Positions 16,915 through 25,255 of a stretch of DNA of 25,635 nt are shown one piece after another; position 1 is the stretch's first letter, and the number at the start of each line of letters is the position of its first letter. The stretch covers positions 1-25,635 of the forward strand of contig DKKR01000017.1 of the NCBI GenBank assembly GCA_002455375.1. Direction: 5' to 3'. The stretch comes from Bacteroidetes bacterium UBA6661. GTDB lineage: Bacteria; Bacteroidota; Bacteroidia; AKYH767-A; OLB10. Under the pieces are notes generated by a model, which was not told the origin of the DNA, ran no database searches, and was given only the letters and a program-made list of their open reading frames with translations. The translations under genes and the position numbers were made by a program.

Positions 16915-18081
16915 CTAAAAGGCATAACCAATACCGGTTTCAAGAAAATCGGCTTGGCCAAGGTTGGTCTTTATGTAAACACCAGCATAAAAATTACTTT
17001 TGTGATAGATGGTAGCATCTTTAAGATAATATTGAAAACCGAGTCTTGCCGTTATCCAACCTTTTAATTGCTTTTTAAAATTTGTTTCGTTTTCTCTTCT
17101 TAACTTCTCATGATAAACGGGATTATAGAAATATATACCACCATTTATCAGCATACTAAAATGACCAAATAAAAATTCATTGCCAACTACTGCCTGCCAT
17201 GCTGTTGAACGTAAATGCTCTTTATCATTGTAATATCGCTGACTGGTGATAAAATCATAAACGCCACTGTTATACCAGCCTTCTACGCCTAAATGTAATT
17301 TATTTACCGGAGTCAGATAACGAGTCACATAAAATGCTCCAAGATATATTGGATATCTTGGACCATTCACAGGAAATGTACTTGCCCCTTGTTCGTTATA
17401 TCCAACAGCAAACCGTACTTGAAAATGATAGCCGGAATCCTTCTCAATACTGCGACTGCCCAAAAGCAAATTAAGCGGCCTGATATGATAACGAAGTCCT
17501 GCTGATGCAAATGGCAAGTTAATACCCAGGTTAGGCAATTGATAATGCGAATTGGAGCAATGATAAACACCTGCACCTGCACTGACAGACCAAAATGGAT
17601 TGATATAATATCGCAGGTTGAGCCGCGCTGCCGCACAAAATGTAAATGCTGAACCTATGAGTGTATTCTCAGGATTCTTATCTGCATGAAATGGTTTATT
17701 AAAATATGCAATACCAAATGCAGGCGTAATTTCTGTATAAAATTGATCATTCAACTTGTAACCGAATTCTAACCTGTAAAGCAATGCAGAGAAATTTCCG
17801 AGAACTTTATTACTACCTAAACTGCCATAAGCAAGTTCGAATGATGCATTAGGAAAATTATAATAAGGATGCCATGCCTTAATGCCATTTAATCTGCTGC
17901 CTATTATAAAACTGTTGACTCCTGCTAATTTTCTTTCAGGAAAAACAGGATAGTTTTTAACTACCCTACCAGTACTGAAACTATATTCAACAAATGCAGG
18001 TTGACTTAATGATTGTGCTTCAGAAAATAAGCTGCAAACCAAAAATGCAAAAAGTAAAACACTTTTGAATGAATTACTCAT
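16915..18081 (-). CDS. PagL-like acyloxyacyl hydrolase / outer-membrane beta-barrel protein
   Basis: This 388-residue protein has a signal peptide (about 1-23, LLFAFLVCSLFSEAQ), strands of alternating hydrophobic residues throughout, and a C-terminal aromatic residue (GIGYAF), all typical of an outer-membrane barrel. YHCSNSHYQLPNLGIN (173-188) matches the lipid A 3-O-deacylase PagL signature HxSN...PNxGI. His174 and Ser176 correspond to the PagL catalytic His and Ser. From memory, P. aeruginosa PagL has its third catalytic residue, Glu, directly after GI, where this protein has Asn188. It is about twice the length of PagL; the extra C-terminal half (about 205-388) also looks beta-rich. The role is probably lipid A remodelling or a related outer-membrane function. 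It starts 4 bases after tpiA stops, so the two are likely co-transcribed. Confidence 0.75.
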   Translation of the reverse strand: MSNSFKSVLLFAFLVCSLFSEAQSLSQPAFVEYSFSTGRVVKNYPVFPERKLAGVNSFIIGSRLNGIKAWHPYYNFPNASFELAYGSLGSNKVLGNFSALLYRLEFGYKLNDQFYTEITPAFGIAYFNKPFHADKNPENTLIGSAFTFCAAARLNLRYYINPFWSVSAGAGVYHCSNSHYQLPNLGINLPFASAGLRYHIRPLNLLLGSRSIEKDSGYHFQVRFAVGYNEQGASTFPVNGPRYPIYLGAFYVTRYLTPVNKLHLGVEGWYNSGVYDFITSQRYYNDKEHLRSTAWQAVVGNEFLFGHFSMLINGGIYFYNPVYHEKLRRENETNFKKQLKGWITARLGFQYYLKDATIYHKSNFYAGVYIKTNLGQADFLETGIGYAF

Positions 18082-18085
18082 TCAG

Positions 18086-18841
18086 TTAAAATGATTTTAT
18101 AATCGAAATAAAACTTCTGGATTTTAAAGATGCCCCTCCAATTAATCCACCATCAACATCAGGTAAGGCAAACAGTTCTTTTGCATTGTTTTCATTACAA
18201 CTTCCTCCATATAAAATTGAAGTTTCAGAGGCCTGTTCACCAAATTGTTTCTTCAAAACTTCTCTGATAAAGTGATGCATTTCCTGAACTTGCGCAGGTG
18301 ATGCTGTTAGGCCTGTCCCAATTGCCCAAACAGGCTCGTAAGCAACAATACACTTCGCAAATTCGTCAGGCGTTAGTTGTGAGAGTACATTTAATATTTG
18401 CTTTTCTACACAGTCAAAATGGCTATTACTTTCTCTTTCTGCCTTTGTTTCTCCAATACAGAAAATTACCTGAAGTCCATTCAGTAATGCCTGTCTTACT
18501 TTTAACAACAGTACTTCATCGGTGTCAGAAAAATACGTCCTTCTTTCACTGTGCCCAAGAATAACATATCCGGCACCACATGAAGTAATCATAGAGGCAG
18601 AAACTTCACCTGTAAAAGCACCAGAAGCCTGTGCCGCACAATTTTGTGCAGCAACTTTAATTGCAGTATTATTAGTGAGTTTACTAACACTATTCAAAAA
18701 CGGAAATGGCGGTGACAATACAACCTGTACATCAGAATTAATTTCATCCTTATACATTCCTGCAATTTCAGATGTCAGTTTGATGGCATCATCTAATGTA
18801 CCATTCATTTTCCAGTTTCCTGCTACAATTTTTCTACGCAT
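18086..18841 (-). CDS. tpiA: Triosephosphate isomerase
   Basis: This 251-residue protein has the standard length for the glycolytic enzyme that interconverts dihydroxyacetone phosphate and glyceraldehyde 3-phosphate. All key elements are present: AGNWKMNG with Lys11, GHSERR with the electrophile His97, AYEPVWAIGTG with the catalytic base Glu169 and flexible loop 6, YGGS, and GGLIGGASL for phosphate binding. It acts in the cytoplasm as a dimer. The gene lies 27 bases after the PBP1A stop and 4 bases before the PagL-like gene, so a central metabolic enzyme sits inside an envelope gene cluster. Nothing suggests an unusual form. Confidence 0.98.
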   Translation of the reverse strand: MRRKIVAGNWKMNGTLDDAIKLTSEIAGMYKDEINSDVQVVLSPPFPFLNSVSKLTNNTAIKVAAQNCAAQASGAFTGEVSASMITSCGAGYVILGHSERRTYFSDTDEVLLLKVRQALLNGLQVIFCIGETKAERESNSHFDCVEKQILNVLSQLTPDEFAKCIVAYEPVWAIGTGLTASPAQVQEMHHFIREVLKKQFGEQASETSILYGGSCNENNAKELFALPDVDGGLIGGASLKSRSFISIIKSF

Positions 18842-18868
18842 ATTTTTTCTGCTAAAATAAAATTCTTT

Positions 18869-21259
18869 TTAATCTCTACCACCTTGTAATGAATCTGACT
18901 TTACAGAGTCATTTTCAAGAATCATCAATTCGGTGTTTATTAATGAATCGTTTAACAATGAATCTGCTGCTTCAAGTTCAATATCATCATTATCACAATA
19001 TATTGTTTTAGAAATTTTCTTTGGCTTTTTGAACTTTCCAAGAACAACACCTGACTTGGGATCCTGATAAGCTTTCTCTAACATTTTTCCGAATATAGGA
19101 AGTGCCAGTCGCGATCCCTGACCTGATGAATTTCTGAAATGCACACTTCGATAAGGAGCACCAACCCAAACACCGGTAACTAAATCATGAGTAACGCCCA
19201 TATACCATGCATCAGAATAATTTGAAGTAGTTCCTGTTTTACCTGCAACATCATTCCCATTTTTAAAAATAGAATAGCCCCATAATGCCTGAGATGTTCC
19301 TCCAGATTCCTGAATCGTACCCTGCAACATATATAACATTAACCATGCATTCTCTTCTGTTATTACTTGCTTGAATTCTGGAACAAATTCCTTGAGCAAA
19401 GTTCCATCGTTTGCACAAATTCTCTTCACTAAAATGGGTTCAACACTCTTACCCCCATTCACAAAAGGTGCATAAGCACAGGTCATTTCGTAAACACTAA
19501 CATCACTTGTACCTAAACAAATTGACGGCACAGTATCCAAACGGCTCTTTACACCTGCCCTATGTGCGCACTCAACAATTTTATCCCATCCAACCAATTC
19601 GGCAATTTGAGCAGTAATTGAATTGACCGACTGTGCCAATGCCCGTCTTAATGTTTTGCTTGAATAAGTAAATGCACCGGTACTATTATAAGGCTGCCAG
19701 ATTTGACCTCCATCATACTCTATAGATACCGGTACATCGTCTAATCTGCTGCAAGGACTAAAAGTATCTTCAATTGCTGCTAAATATGCAAACGGCTTAA
19801 ACGTTGAACCCGGCTGACGTTTTGATTGCACAACATGATCAAATTTAAAAAAATCAAAATCCACTCCGCCAACATATGCTTTAATTTCACCGGTGAGTGG
19901 ATTCAGTGACATGGTTCCAGCATTTAACAAGCGAGCATAGTATTTCAACGAATCTATGGTTGACATCACTGTATCTATTGAACCATTGTATGAAAACACT
20001 TTCATGACCTTTTTCTTATTAAGATAATAAGTTATAGAATCAGGCGATGAAGGAAATTGTTTTTTCAAACGGTCGTATGACTGCGTAAATGCCAAAGCAG
20101 TATTTGTAAAGTTCATTATTTCTCTTCCATTATCGTCACGCCATGGGTTTTGTTTTCCCCAATGCTCATCAAATTGTTTTTGCACTTTTTTCATATGATC
20201 CTTAACAGCCAACTCTGCATAGTTTTGCAGATGAGAGTTAATGGTTGTATAAATTTTCAATCCATCTTCATTAATGTTAATGCTATTTTCATCACAATAA
20301 CTTTTAATAATTTTTGCAACTAATTGTCTCAAATAAGAATCTTTTGTTGCAGGGTTATTGGTTGGGCGTTTAAGATTCAAGGGCAATGGGCTGATAGAAT
20401 CATAAGTTGCCTGACTGATATATCCATACTTCTGCATCTGTGACAAAACAATATTTCTTCTGGTTAATGAGCGCTTCTTATTATTCAAAGGATTATAACT
20501 ACTTGTAGCTTTAAGCAAACCAATAAGCATAGCTGATTCCTGCAAATTGAGTTCCGATGGTTGTTTACTGAAATAGTTTTGTGCAGCAACCTTTACACCA
20601 TACCAATTATTACCAAAATCAACTGTATTAAAGTACATTTCCAATATCTCATCTTTTGAATAAAACATCTCTAACTTAACGGATGTTACCCACTCCTTTG
20701 ATTTACTTACCAATGTGCCAACAAGAGGAATATGTTGCAGCAAACCTTGATTGACTTTTTTGCGGGTGCTGTACATATTTTTAGCTAACTGCTGTGTTAT
20801 GGTACTGGCCCCACGTTCATCGCCCTTGGCTGTGGAATATGCGCCACTGATTAAAGCATAAAGATCAAGGCCGAAATGTTTATAAAACCGCACATCTTCA
20901 GTGGCAATAAGTGCCTGCACTGCATAAGTTGAAATTGAATCAAACCTCACAGGAGTTCGGTTTTCATGATAATACTTTCCAATCAGCACACTGTCTTCGG
21001 TATAAATTTCAGTAGCAATAGCCACTTGCGGATTTCTGACTTCACTCATTTTAGGCATATATCCAAATAGCCAAAGAAAGTTTATATGCAATAGAACAAT
21101 ATAATAAACCATCAGCATAAATAAAATGGCAACACCTCTTAAAGCCTTGTTCTTTATGATTTTCAGATAGGAAAAGGTTATAAGCGATTTTAAAATCAGA
21201 AATAGCTGTTTATAAATTCTTTGAAAAACTGAACTTCCCTCAGGCATATATTGTGGCAT
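18869..21259 (-). CDS. Penicillin-binding protein 1A (class A: glycosyltransferase and transpeptidase)
   Basis: This 796-residue protein starts at the ATG 21257-21259; a TTG 9 codons upstream is less likely. A membrane anchor lies at about residues 41-66. The GT51 glycosyltransferase domain follows, with ATEDVRFYKHFG (catalytic Glu121), GASTITQQLAKN and EWVTSVKLEMFYSKDEILEMY. The transpeptidase domain has SxxK at 485-488 (RQPGSTFKPFAYLA), SxN at 544-546 (AQSVNSITAQIAE) and KTGT at 674-677 (AGKTGTTSNYSDAWY). It polymerises lipid II glycan and crosslinks stem peptides in the periplasm. A short Asp/Ser-rich acidic tail follows the domain. It heads the PBP1A-tpiA-PagL-like cluster and is divergent from the HerA-like gene across about 97 bases. 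Murein recycling (Mpl) is encoded about 2.5 kb away. Confidence 0.95.
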   Translation of the reverse strand: MPQYMPEGSSVFQRIYKQLFLILKSLITFSYLKIIKNKALRGVAILFMLMVYYIVLLHINFLWLFGYMPKMSEVRNPQVAIATEIYTEDSVLIGKYYHENRTPVRFDSISTYAVQALIATEDVRFYKHFGLDLYALISGAYSTAKGDERGASTITQQLAKNMYSTRKKVNQGLLQHIPLVGTLVSKSKEWVTSVKLEMFYSKDEILEMYFNTVDFGNNWYGVKVAAQNYFSKQPSELNLQESAMLIGLLKATSSYNPLNNKKRSLTRRNIVLSQMQKYGYISQATYDSISPLPLNLKRPTNNPATKDSYLRQLVAKIIKSYCDENSININEDGLKIYTTINSHLQNYAELAVKDHMKKVQKQFDEHWGKQNPWRDDNGREIMNFTNTALAFTQSYDRLKKQFPSSPDSITYYLNKKKVMKVFSYNGSIDTVMSTIDSLKYYARLLNAGTMSLNPLTGEIKAYVGGVDFDFFKFDHVVQSKRQPGSTFKPFAYLAAIEDTFSPCSRLDDVPVSIEYDGGQIWQPYNSTGAFTYSSKTLRRALAQSVNSITAQIAELVGWDKIVECAHRAGVKSRLDTVPSICLGTSDVSVYEMTCAYAPFVNGGKSVEPILVKRICANDGTLLKEFVPEFKQVITEENAWLMLYMLQGTIQESGGTSQALWGYSIFKNGNDVAGKTGTTSNYSDAWYMGVTHDLVTGVWVGAPYRSVHFRNSSGQGSRLALPIFGKMLEKAYQDPKSGVVLGKFKKPKKISKTIYCDNDDIELEAADSLLNDSLINTELMILENDSVKSDSLQGGRD

Positions 21260-21324
21260 TATGTCAAATACATTAACAAGTTGCAAAGAAATAAACCTTT
21301 CTGTTTAATTTCATCTTTTAGGCA

Positions 21325-21332
21325 TACATTTG
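21325..21332 (+). promoter_or_regulatory. Bacteroidota -7 promoter box for the HerA-like gene
   Basis: TACATTTG is an exact match to TAnnTTTG, 24 bases upstream of the ATG at 21357. A clear TTG at -33 is missing; CTG at 21301-21303 lies at about the right distance. The box sits in the divergent gap shared with the PBP1A gene. Confidence 0.5.
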
Positions 21333-21356
21333 TCAGCAGTTTTTAACCATACATAA

Positions 21357-22898
21357 ATGAGCTTAACAGAACAGTTTAAAGAAGTCGTAAATAAAGAATA
21401 TCAGTTTAAAGGCGATAGTATTGTGCTCGGTGCACCGGTACTTAAAGGTGAAACGTTGACAGGATGTTTCATCAAAGCACCATTAAAAACTTTTAACCGA
21501 CATGGTTTAATTGCAGGTGCTACCGGTACAGGAAAAACCAAAACCATGCAGGGAATTGCAGAATCGCTTTCTGCTAAAGGTGTTTCATGTTTATTGATGG
21601 ATGTAAAAGGAGATTTAAGTGGCTTGGCAAGTCCCGGAACAACAAATCCAAAAATAGATGAGCGCTATCAGAAATTAGGACTTACCTGGAAGCCATTACA
21701 ATTTCCGGTTGAGTTTTTAACATTATCAGATGAAAAAGGTGTACGATTGAGAGCAACAGTTTCTGAATTTGGCCCTGTTCTTTTTTCAAAAATCCTTGAC
21801 TTAAATGATACACAGCAAGGCGTTGTTTCGCTTATATTCAAATATTGTGATGATAAGCAAATGCCTTTACTTGACTTGAAAGATTTTAAAAAAGTATTGC
21901 AGTATTTAACCAATGAAGGAAAGGATGAAATTAAAGCCGATTATGGAGCCATCAGTAGCGCTTCAGCATCTACCATTATTCGAAAAATTATTGAAATAGA
22001 ACAGCAGGGAGCCGAGAAATTCTTTGGTGAAAAATCTTTTGAAGTTGAAGACTTGTTAGGAATTGACGAAAATGGCAATGGTAAATTGAATATCATCAGG
22101 CTTACTGACATTCAGGATAAGCCAAAATTATTTTCAACCTTCATGTTGAGTTTATTGGCTGAGGTATATTCAACATTTCCCGAAGTTGGTGACCCGGAAG
22201 CACCACGATTGGTAATCTTTATTGACGAAGCGCATTTGATATTTAACAATGCATCTAAAGTGTTGTTAGACCAGATTGAAACAGTAATAAAGTTGATTCG
22301 ATCAAAAGGTATAGGAGTATTTTTTGTTACCCAATCACCGGAAGATATACCGGCTGCCGTATTGGCGCAGTTAGGATTAAAAGTGCAACATGCCTTCAGG
22401 GTATTTACTGCAAACGATAGAAAAGCCTTAAAACTTGTTGCTGAAAATTATCCGCTTTCAGATTACTATAAGGTTGATGAGTTGCTGACTACTTTGGGTA
22501 TTGGTGAGGCGGCAATCACTGTTTTAAATGAAAAGGGTGTGCCAACACCAATTGCACATACTTTGCTTTGTACACCGGCATCACGAATGGATATATTAAC
22601 ACCGGATGAATTAGCAAAAAGTATTTCTAAATCGCGTCTGACAACAAAATATAATGAAACACTTGACAGAGAAAGTGCATTTGAAGTACTTTCTAAAAAA
22701 TTAGAAACACAAGTTGCCGAAAATACTAAAACAACTAAAGGAGCGGAAGCAAAAGAAGAGCCTAGTCAGTTAGATCAGGTGCTAAACAGCTCTACAGGAA
22801 AACAAGTGATGAGAACTGTTACCAGTGTACTTACAAGAAGTTTACTTGGAGCATTAGGTTTAGGTGCAACAAGACGTAAAAAGTCTGGTTGGTTCTGA
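21357..22898 (+). CDS. HerA-like ATPase, DUF853 / YjgR family
   Basis: This 513-residue RecA-fold ATPase belongs to the DUF853 (YjgR) group, relatives of the HerA and FtsK translocases. The Walker A motif is GATGTGKT (54-61), LLMDVKGDLSGLA (79-91) follows, the Walker B motif is RLVIFIDEAH (284-293), and TQSPEDIPAAVLAQLG (325-340) forms the sensor region. A Lys/Glu-rich linker leads to a glycine- and arginine-rich C-terminus (GALGLGATRRKKSGWF), usual for the family. The precise role of YjgR proteins is not established. ATP-driven DNA or protein translocation is inferred from the fold. No NurA or other DNA-end processing partner is next to it. It has its own -7 box, and the esterase gene follows after 18 bases. 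Confidence 0.88.
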   Translation: MSLTEQFKEVVNKEYQFKGDSIVLGAPVLKGETLTGCFIKAPLKTFNRHGLIAGATGTGKTKTMQGIAESLSAKGVSCLLMDVKGDLSGLASPGTTNPKIDERYQKLGLTWKPLQFPVEFLTLSDEKGVRLRATVSEFGPVLFSKILDLNDTQQGVVSLIFKYCDDKQMPLLDLKDFKKVLQYLTNEGKDEIKADYGAISSASASTIIRKIIEIEQQGAEKFFGEKSFEVEDLLGIDENGNGKLNIIRLTDIQDKPKLFSTFMLSLLAEVYSTFPEVGDPEAPRLVIFIDEAHLIFNNASKVLLDQIETVIKLIRSKGIGVFFVTQSPEDIPAAVLAQLGLKVQHAFRVFTANDRKALKLVAENYPLSDYYKVDELLTTLGIGEAAITVLNEKGVPTPIAHTLLCTPASRMDILTPDELAKSISKSRLTTKYNETLDRESAFEVLSKKLETQVAENTKTTKGAEAKEEPSQLDQVLNSSTGKQVMRTVTSVLTRSLLGALGLGATRRKKSGWF

Positions 22899-22916
22899 TA
22901 TTTCATTTACCAAGCT

Positions 22917-23741
22917 ATGCCATTACCTAAGTCAGAGTGGAAATATGATTTAATATCAACCATATTTCCAAGTAAGTTTTTAAAACGTGAAGTACGAATT
23001 GACTATTATTTGCCTTCACAATACGCTAAAAACACGGGGGTATTGTTTATGCTTGATGGTCAGGATGCAGAATTGCTGCAACTAAAAGATACACTTCAGC
23101 ATTTGACGCAATTAAAAAAAATTAAACCAATCATAGTAATTGCAATTCATGCAAATAAAAACAGATTGCAGGAATACGGTGTTGCAGGTAAGGCTGACTA
23201 TTTAAAGAGAGGTAATAAAGCAAAACAATTTTCAAAATTTATACTTGACGAACTGATTGCACAGTGCAGCAGTTTTACAGGGATAGAATTTACACCATCC
23301 AAGACCGCAATAGCAGGATTTTCATTGAGTGGTTTAACAGCTTTTGACTTGGCATGGAACCATAATGCTGTTTTTGAAACTGCAGGAGTTTTTAGCGGTA
23401 GTTTCTGGTGGAGAAAAAAATCGTATGAAGATGGTTATACTGATGATGACAGAATTATGCATCAGGTTATAAGAAAAAGTAAATCGGCACCGTCAATCAA
23501 GTGTTGGATTCAGACCGGTACTAAAGATGAAACTGCAGACAGGAATAAAAATGGTGTTATAGATTCTATTGATGATGCCCGCGATCTGATAGTTGAAATG
23601 AAACAAAAAGGAGTTCCTTCAAAAAATATTCAATATGTTGAAATTCCCGAAGGTCAACATAATCAGGTGACCTGGTCGGCAGCCCTGCCTCTGTTTTTGT
23701 GTTGGGCCTTTGGCAATAAAAGAAAAGTTGATATTTATTAA
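22917..23741 (+). CDS. Esterase D-type alpha/beta hydrolase with an EF-hand-like loop
   Basis: This 274-residue hydrolase belongs to the putative esterase family (PF00756 type). LFMLDGQDAELL (43-54) is the usual oxyanion-region segment, AGFSLSGLTAFD carries the nucleophile Ser136 (GxSxS), and EGQHNQVTW has the catalytic His248. Asp204 in TGTKDE is the likely acid. No signal peptide is seen, so it probably acts in the cytoplasm. Residues 208-220 (DRNKNGVIDSIDD) form a calcium-binding EF-hand/dockerin-like loop set just after the acid. Family members hydrolyse ferric-siderophore esters, carbohydrate esters or S-formylglutathione; the substrate here is unknown. It follows the HerA-like gene by 18 bases and may share its transcript. 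Its stop codon directly abuts the convergent Mpl stop with no base between. Confidence 0.85.
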   Translation: MPLPKSEWKYDLISTIFPSKFLKREVRIDYYLPSQYAKNTGVLFMLDGQDAELLQLKDTLQHLTQLKKIKPIIVIAIHANKNRLQEYGVAGKADYLKRGNKAKQFSKFILDELIAQCSSFTGIEFTPSKTAIAGFSLSGLTAFDLAWNHNAVFETAGVFSGSFWWRKKSYEDGYTDDDRIMHQVIRKSKSAPSIKCWIQTGTKDETADRNKNGVIDSIDDARDLIVEMKQKGVPSKNIQYVEIPEGQHNQVTWSAALPLFLCWAFGNKRKVDIY

Positions 23742-25118
23742 TTACACACCTTGATGGGAGGTGCTTAATCTTTCTGCAAAAGATTTTAAATCTAATCCGT
23801 CAAAGGTTCCTGAGCTCATCATTAAATAAACTACTTGCTGCTTATCTTCTGAGTTCAGATAATTCATCAACTGTATTGAGTCATTCATAATCTTTATGTC
23901 GCTTCTGCCAAATGACTTGAAAATTTTTTCAGAAGTAATTGGAGGCAATTTCTTATGCTCAATTGTTTTGGGATTAAAATAAACTACTGCCACCTCTGCT
24001 TCATCCATTGTACCATTATATTCTTCCAGAAAATTCTCATTCAAACTGCTGAATGTGTGTAATTCCATGCAGGCAATAAGTTTTCTCTCCGGAAATTGCT
24101 TGCGTACAGCTTCTAATGTGGCTTTAAGTTTTGAAGGCGAGTGTGCAAAATCTCTAAAGACGGCAAACTGATTACTCTCAGAAAGCAACTCAAGTCGTCT
24201 GGCTGCGCCTTTAAAAGATCTTATTGCAGAATAAAATTCATCGTTACTAATACCTATTGCGTTGCATACCATCCTTGCCCCTTCAAGATTCATCAGATTA
24301 TGCTCACCAAAAATCTGAAGTGGTACCTCATTGTTCCTGTCATCATAAATTACTGTCTTACCATTTTTGATGCTGTGTTTTGGAATAGTGTAACCGGATT
24401 TTAATGCTTTCACATCTTCGGCTTCACAAACAGTTTTAACAGTTGCATCATTAAGACAATAAAATAATTTTCCGTCATCTGGAATTTCTCTTGCAAAAAT
24501 TCTGAATTGTTCCTCATAAATCTCAAGGGAAGGAAACACGTTAATATGATCCCAGGCTATACCACTGATGAGTCCGATATGGGCATGATACAAATGAAAT
24601 TTTGGTCGTCTGTCAATAGGCGAAGACAGATATTCATCTCCCTCTAAAATAATAACCTTTGCATCGTTTGATAGCTTAACCATGGTGTCAAAGCCTTCCA
24701 GCTGTGCGCCTACCATAAAATCAAAGTTAATTCCTGATGTTTTCAAAACATGCAGAATCATTGAAGTAATGGTAGTTTTTCCATGGCTGCCACCAATTAC
24801 AACTCTGGTTTTATTTTTTGAATGCTCATATAAAAATTCAGGATATGAAAACACTTTTATCTTTTTCCTAATTGCTTCTGCAAGTTCAGGATTATCGGCA
24901 CGGGCGTGCATACCTAAAATAACGGCATCAATATCAGCATTGATTTTTTCAGGAAACCAACCTGTTTTCTCCGGCAATATTCCTACCTTGGCTAATCTTG
25001 TTTTTGCTGGTTCAACTATTTCATCGTCACTTCCCGACACGTCATGACCAAGGTGATGTAAGGCTAATGCCAGATTATGCATAGCGCTTCCTGCAATAGC
25101 AATAAAATGATATCTCAT
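23742..25118 (-). CDS. mpl: UDP-N-acetylmuramate:L-Ala-gamma-D-Glu-meso-DAP ligase (Mpl)
   Basis: This 458-residue Mur-ligase-family protein has the length of Mpl. It begins with the Rossmann-like UDP-binding domain (YHFIAIAGSAMHNLALAL, then VSGSDDEI), followed by GMHARADNPEL. The ATP loop is GGSHGKTTITS (109-119). EGDEYLSS (159-166) and SGIAWDHINVFPS are the central-domain metal and carbamate-region motifs in their Mpl rather than MurC form. FRDFAHSPSKLKATLEA marks the C-terminal domain. Mpl rejoins the tripeptide released from old peptidoglycan to UDP-MurNAc in the cytoplasm. MurC is the main alternative, but the EGDEY form and the N-terminal AxHNLALAL pattern favour Mpl. It is divergent from the LptF/LptG-type gene and convergent with the esterase. 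Confidence 0.92.
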   Translation of the reverse strand: MRYHFIAIAGSAMHNLALALHHLGHDVSGSDDEIVEPAKTRLAKVGILPEKTGWFPEKINADIDAVILGMHARADNPELAEAIRKKIKVFSYPEFLYEHSKNKTRVVIGGSHGKTTITSMILHVLKTSGINFDFMVGAQLEGFDTMVKLSNDAKVIILEGDEYLSSPIDRRPKFHLYHAHIGLISGIAWDHINVFPSLEIYEEQFRIFAREIPDDGKLFYCLNDATVKTVCEAEDVKALKSGYTIPKHSIKNGKTVIYDDRNNEVPLQIFGEHNLMNLEGARMVCNAIGISNDEFYSAIRSFKGAARRLELLSESNQFAVFRDFAHSPSKLKATLEAVRKQFPERKLIACMELHTFSSLNENFLEEYNGTMDEAEVAVVYFNPKTIEHKKLPPITSEKIFKSFGRSDIKIMNDSIQLMNYLNSEDKQQVVYLMMSSGTFDGLDLKSFAERLSTSHQGV

Positions 25119-25231
25119 TTCTGAATTTTATCGCTAAAATACATGGTCATAAAATGAATATTTAAATCTTTCAAACTTTTTATTAACGATTAACATCTCT
25201 ATTCTTGTTACAAAAGATAAGTGATTTAATT

Positions 25232-25239
25232 TAGTTTTG
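25232..25239 (+). promoter_or_regulatory. Candidate -7 promoter box for the LptF/LptG-type gene
   Basis: TAGTTTTG matches TAnnTTTG exactly and lies 16 bases before the TTG start at 25256. TTG at 25205-25207 could be the -33 element, but its 24-base spacer is a little long. The 137-base gap is shared with the divergent mpl gene, for which I found no exact box. Confidence 0.45.
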
Positions 25240-25255
25240 CGCCAAATAGTTTGCA

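Noticed and set aside
21260..21286. Longer N-terminus of PBP1A from a TTG at 21284-21286
   Set aside because: An ATG 9 codons downstream gives a normal class A PBP N-terminus, and the extra residues show no conserved feature.
24682..25047. 121-codon + strand frame
   Set aside because: It is antisense to the mpl P-loop and UDP-binding regions and has no family resemblance.
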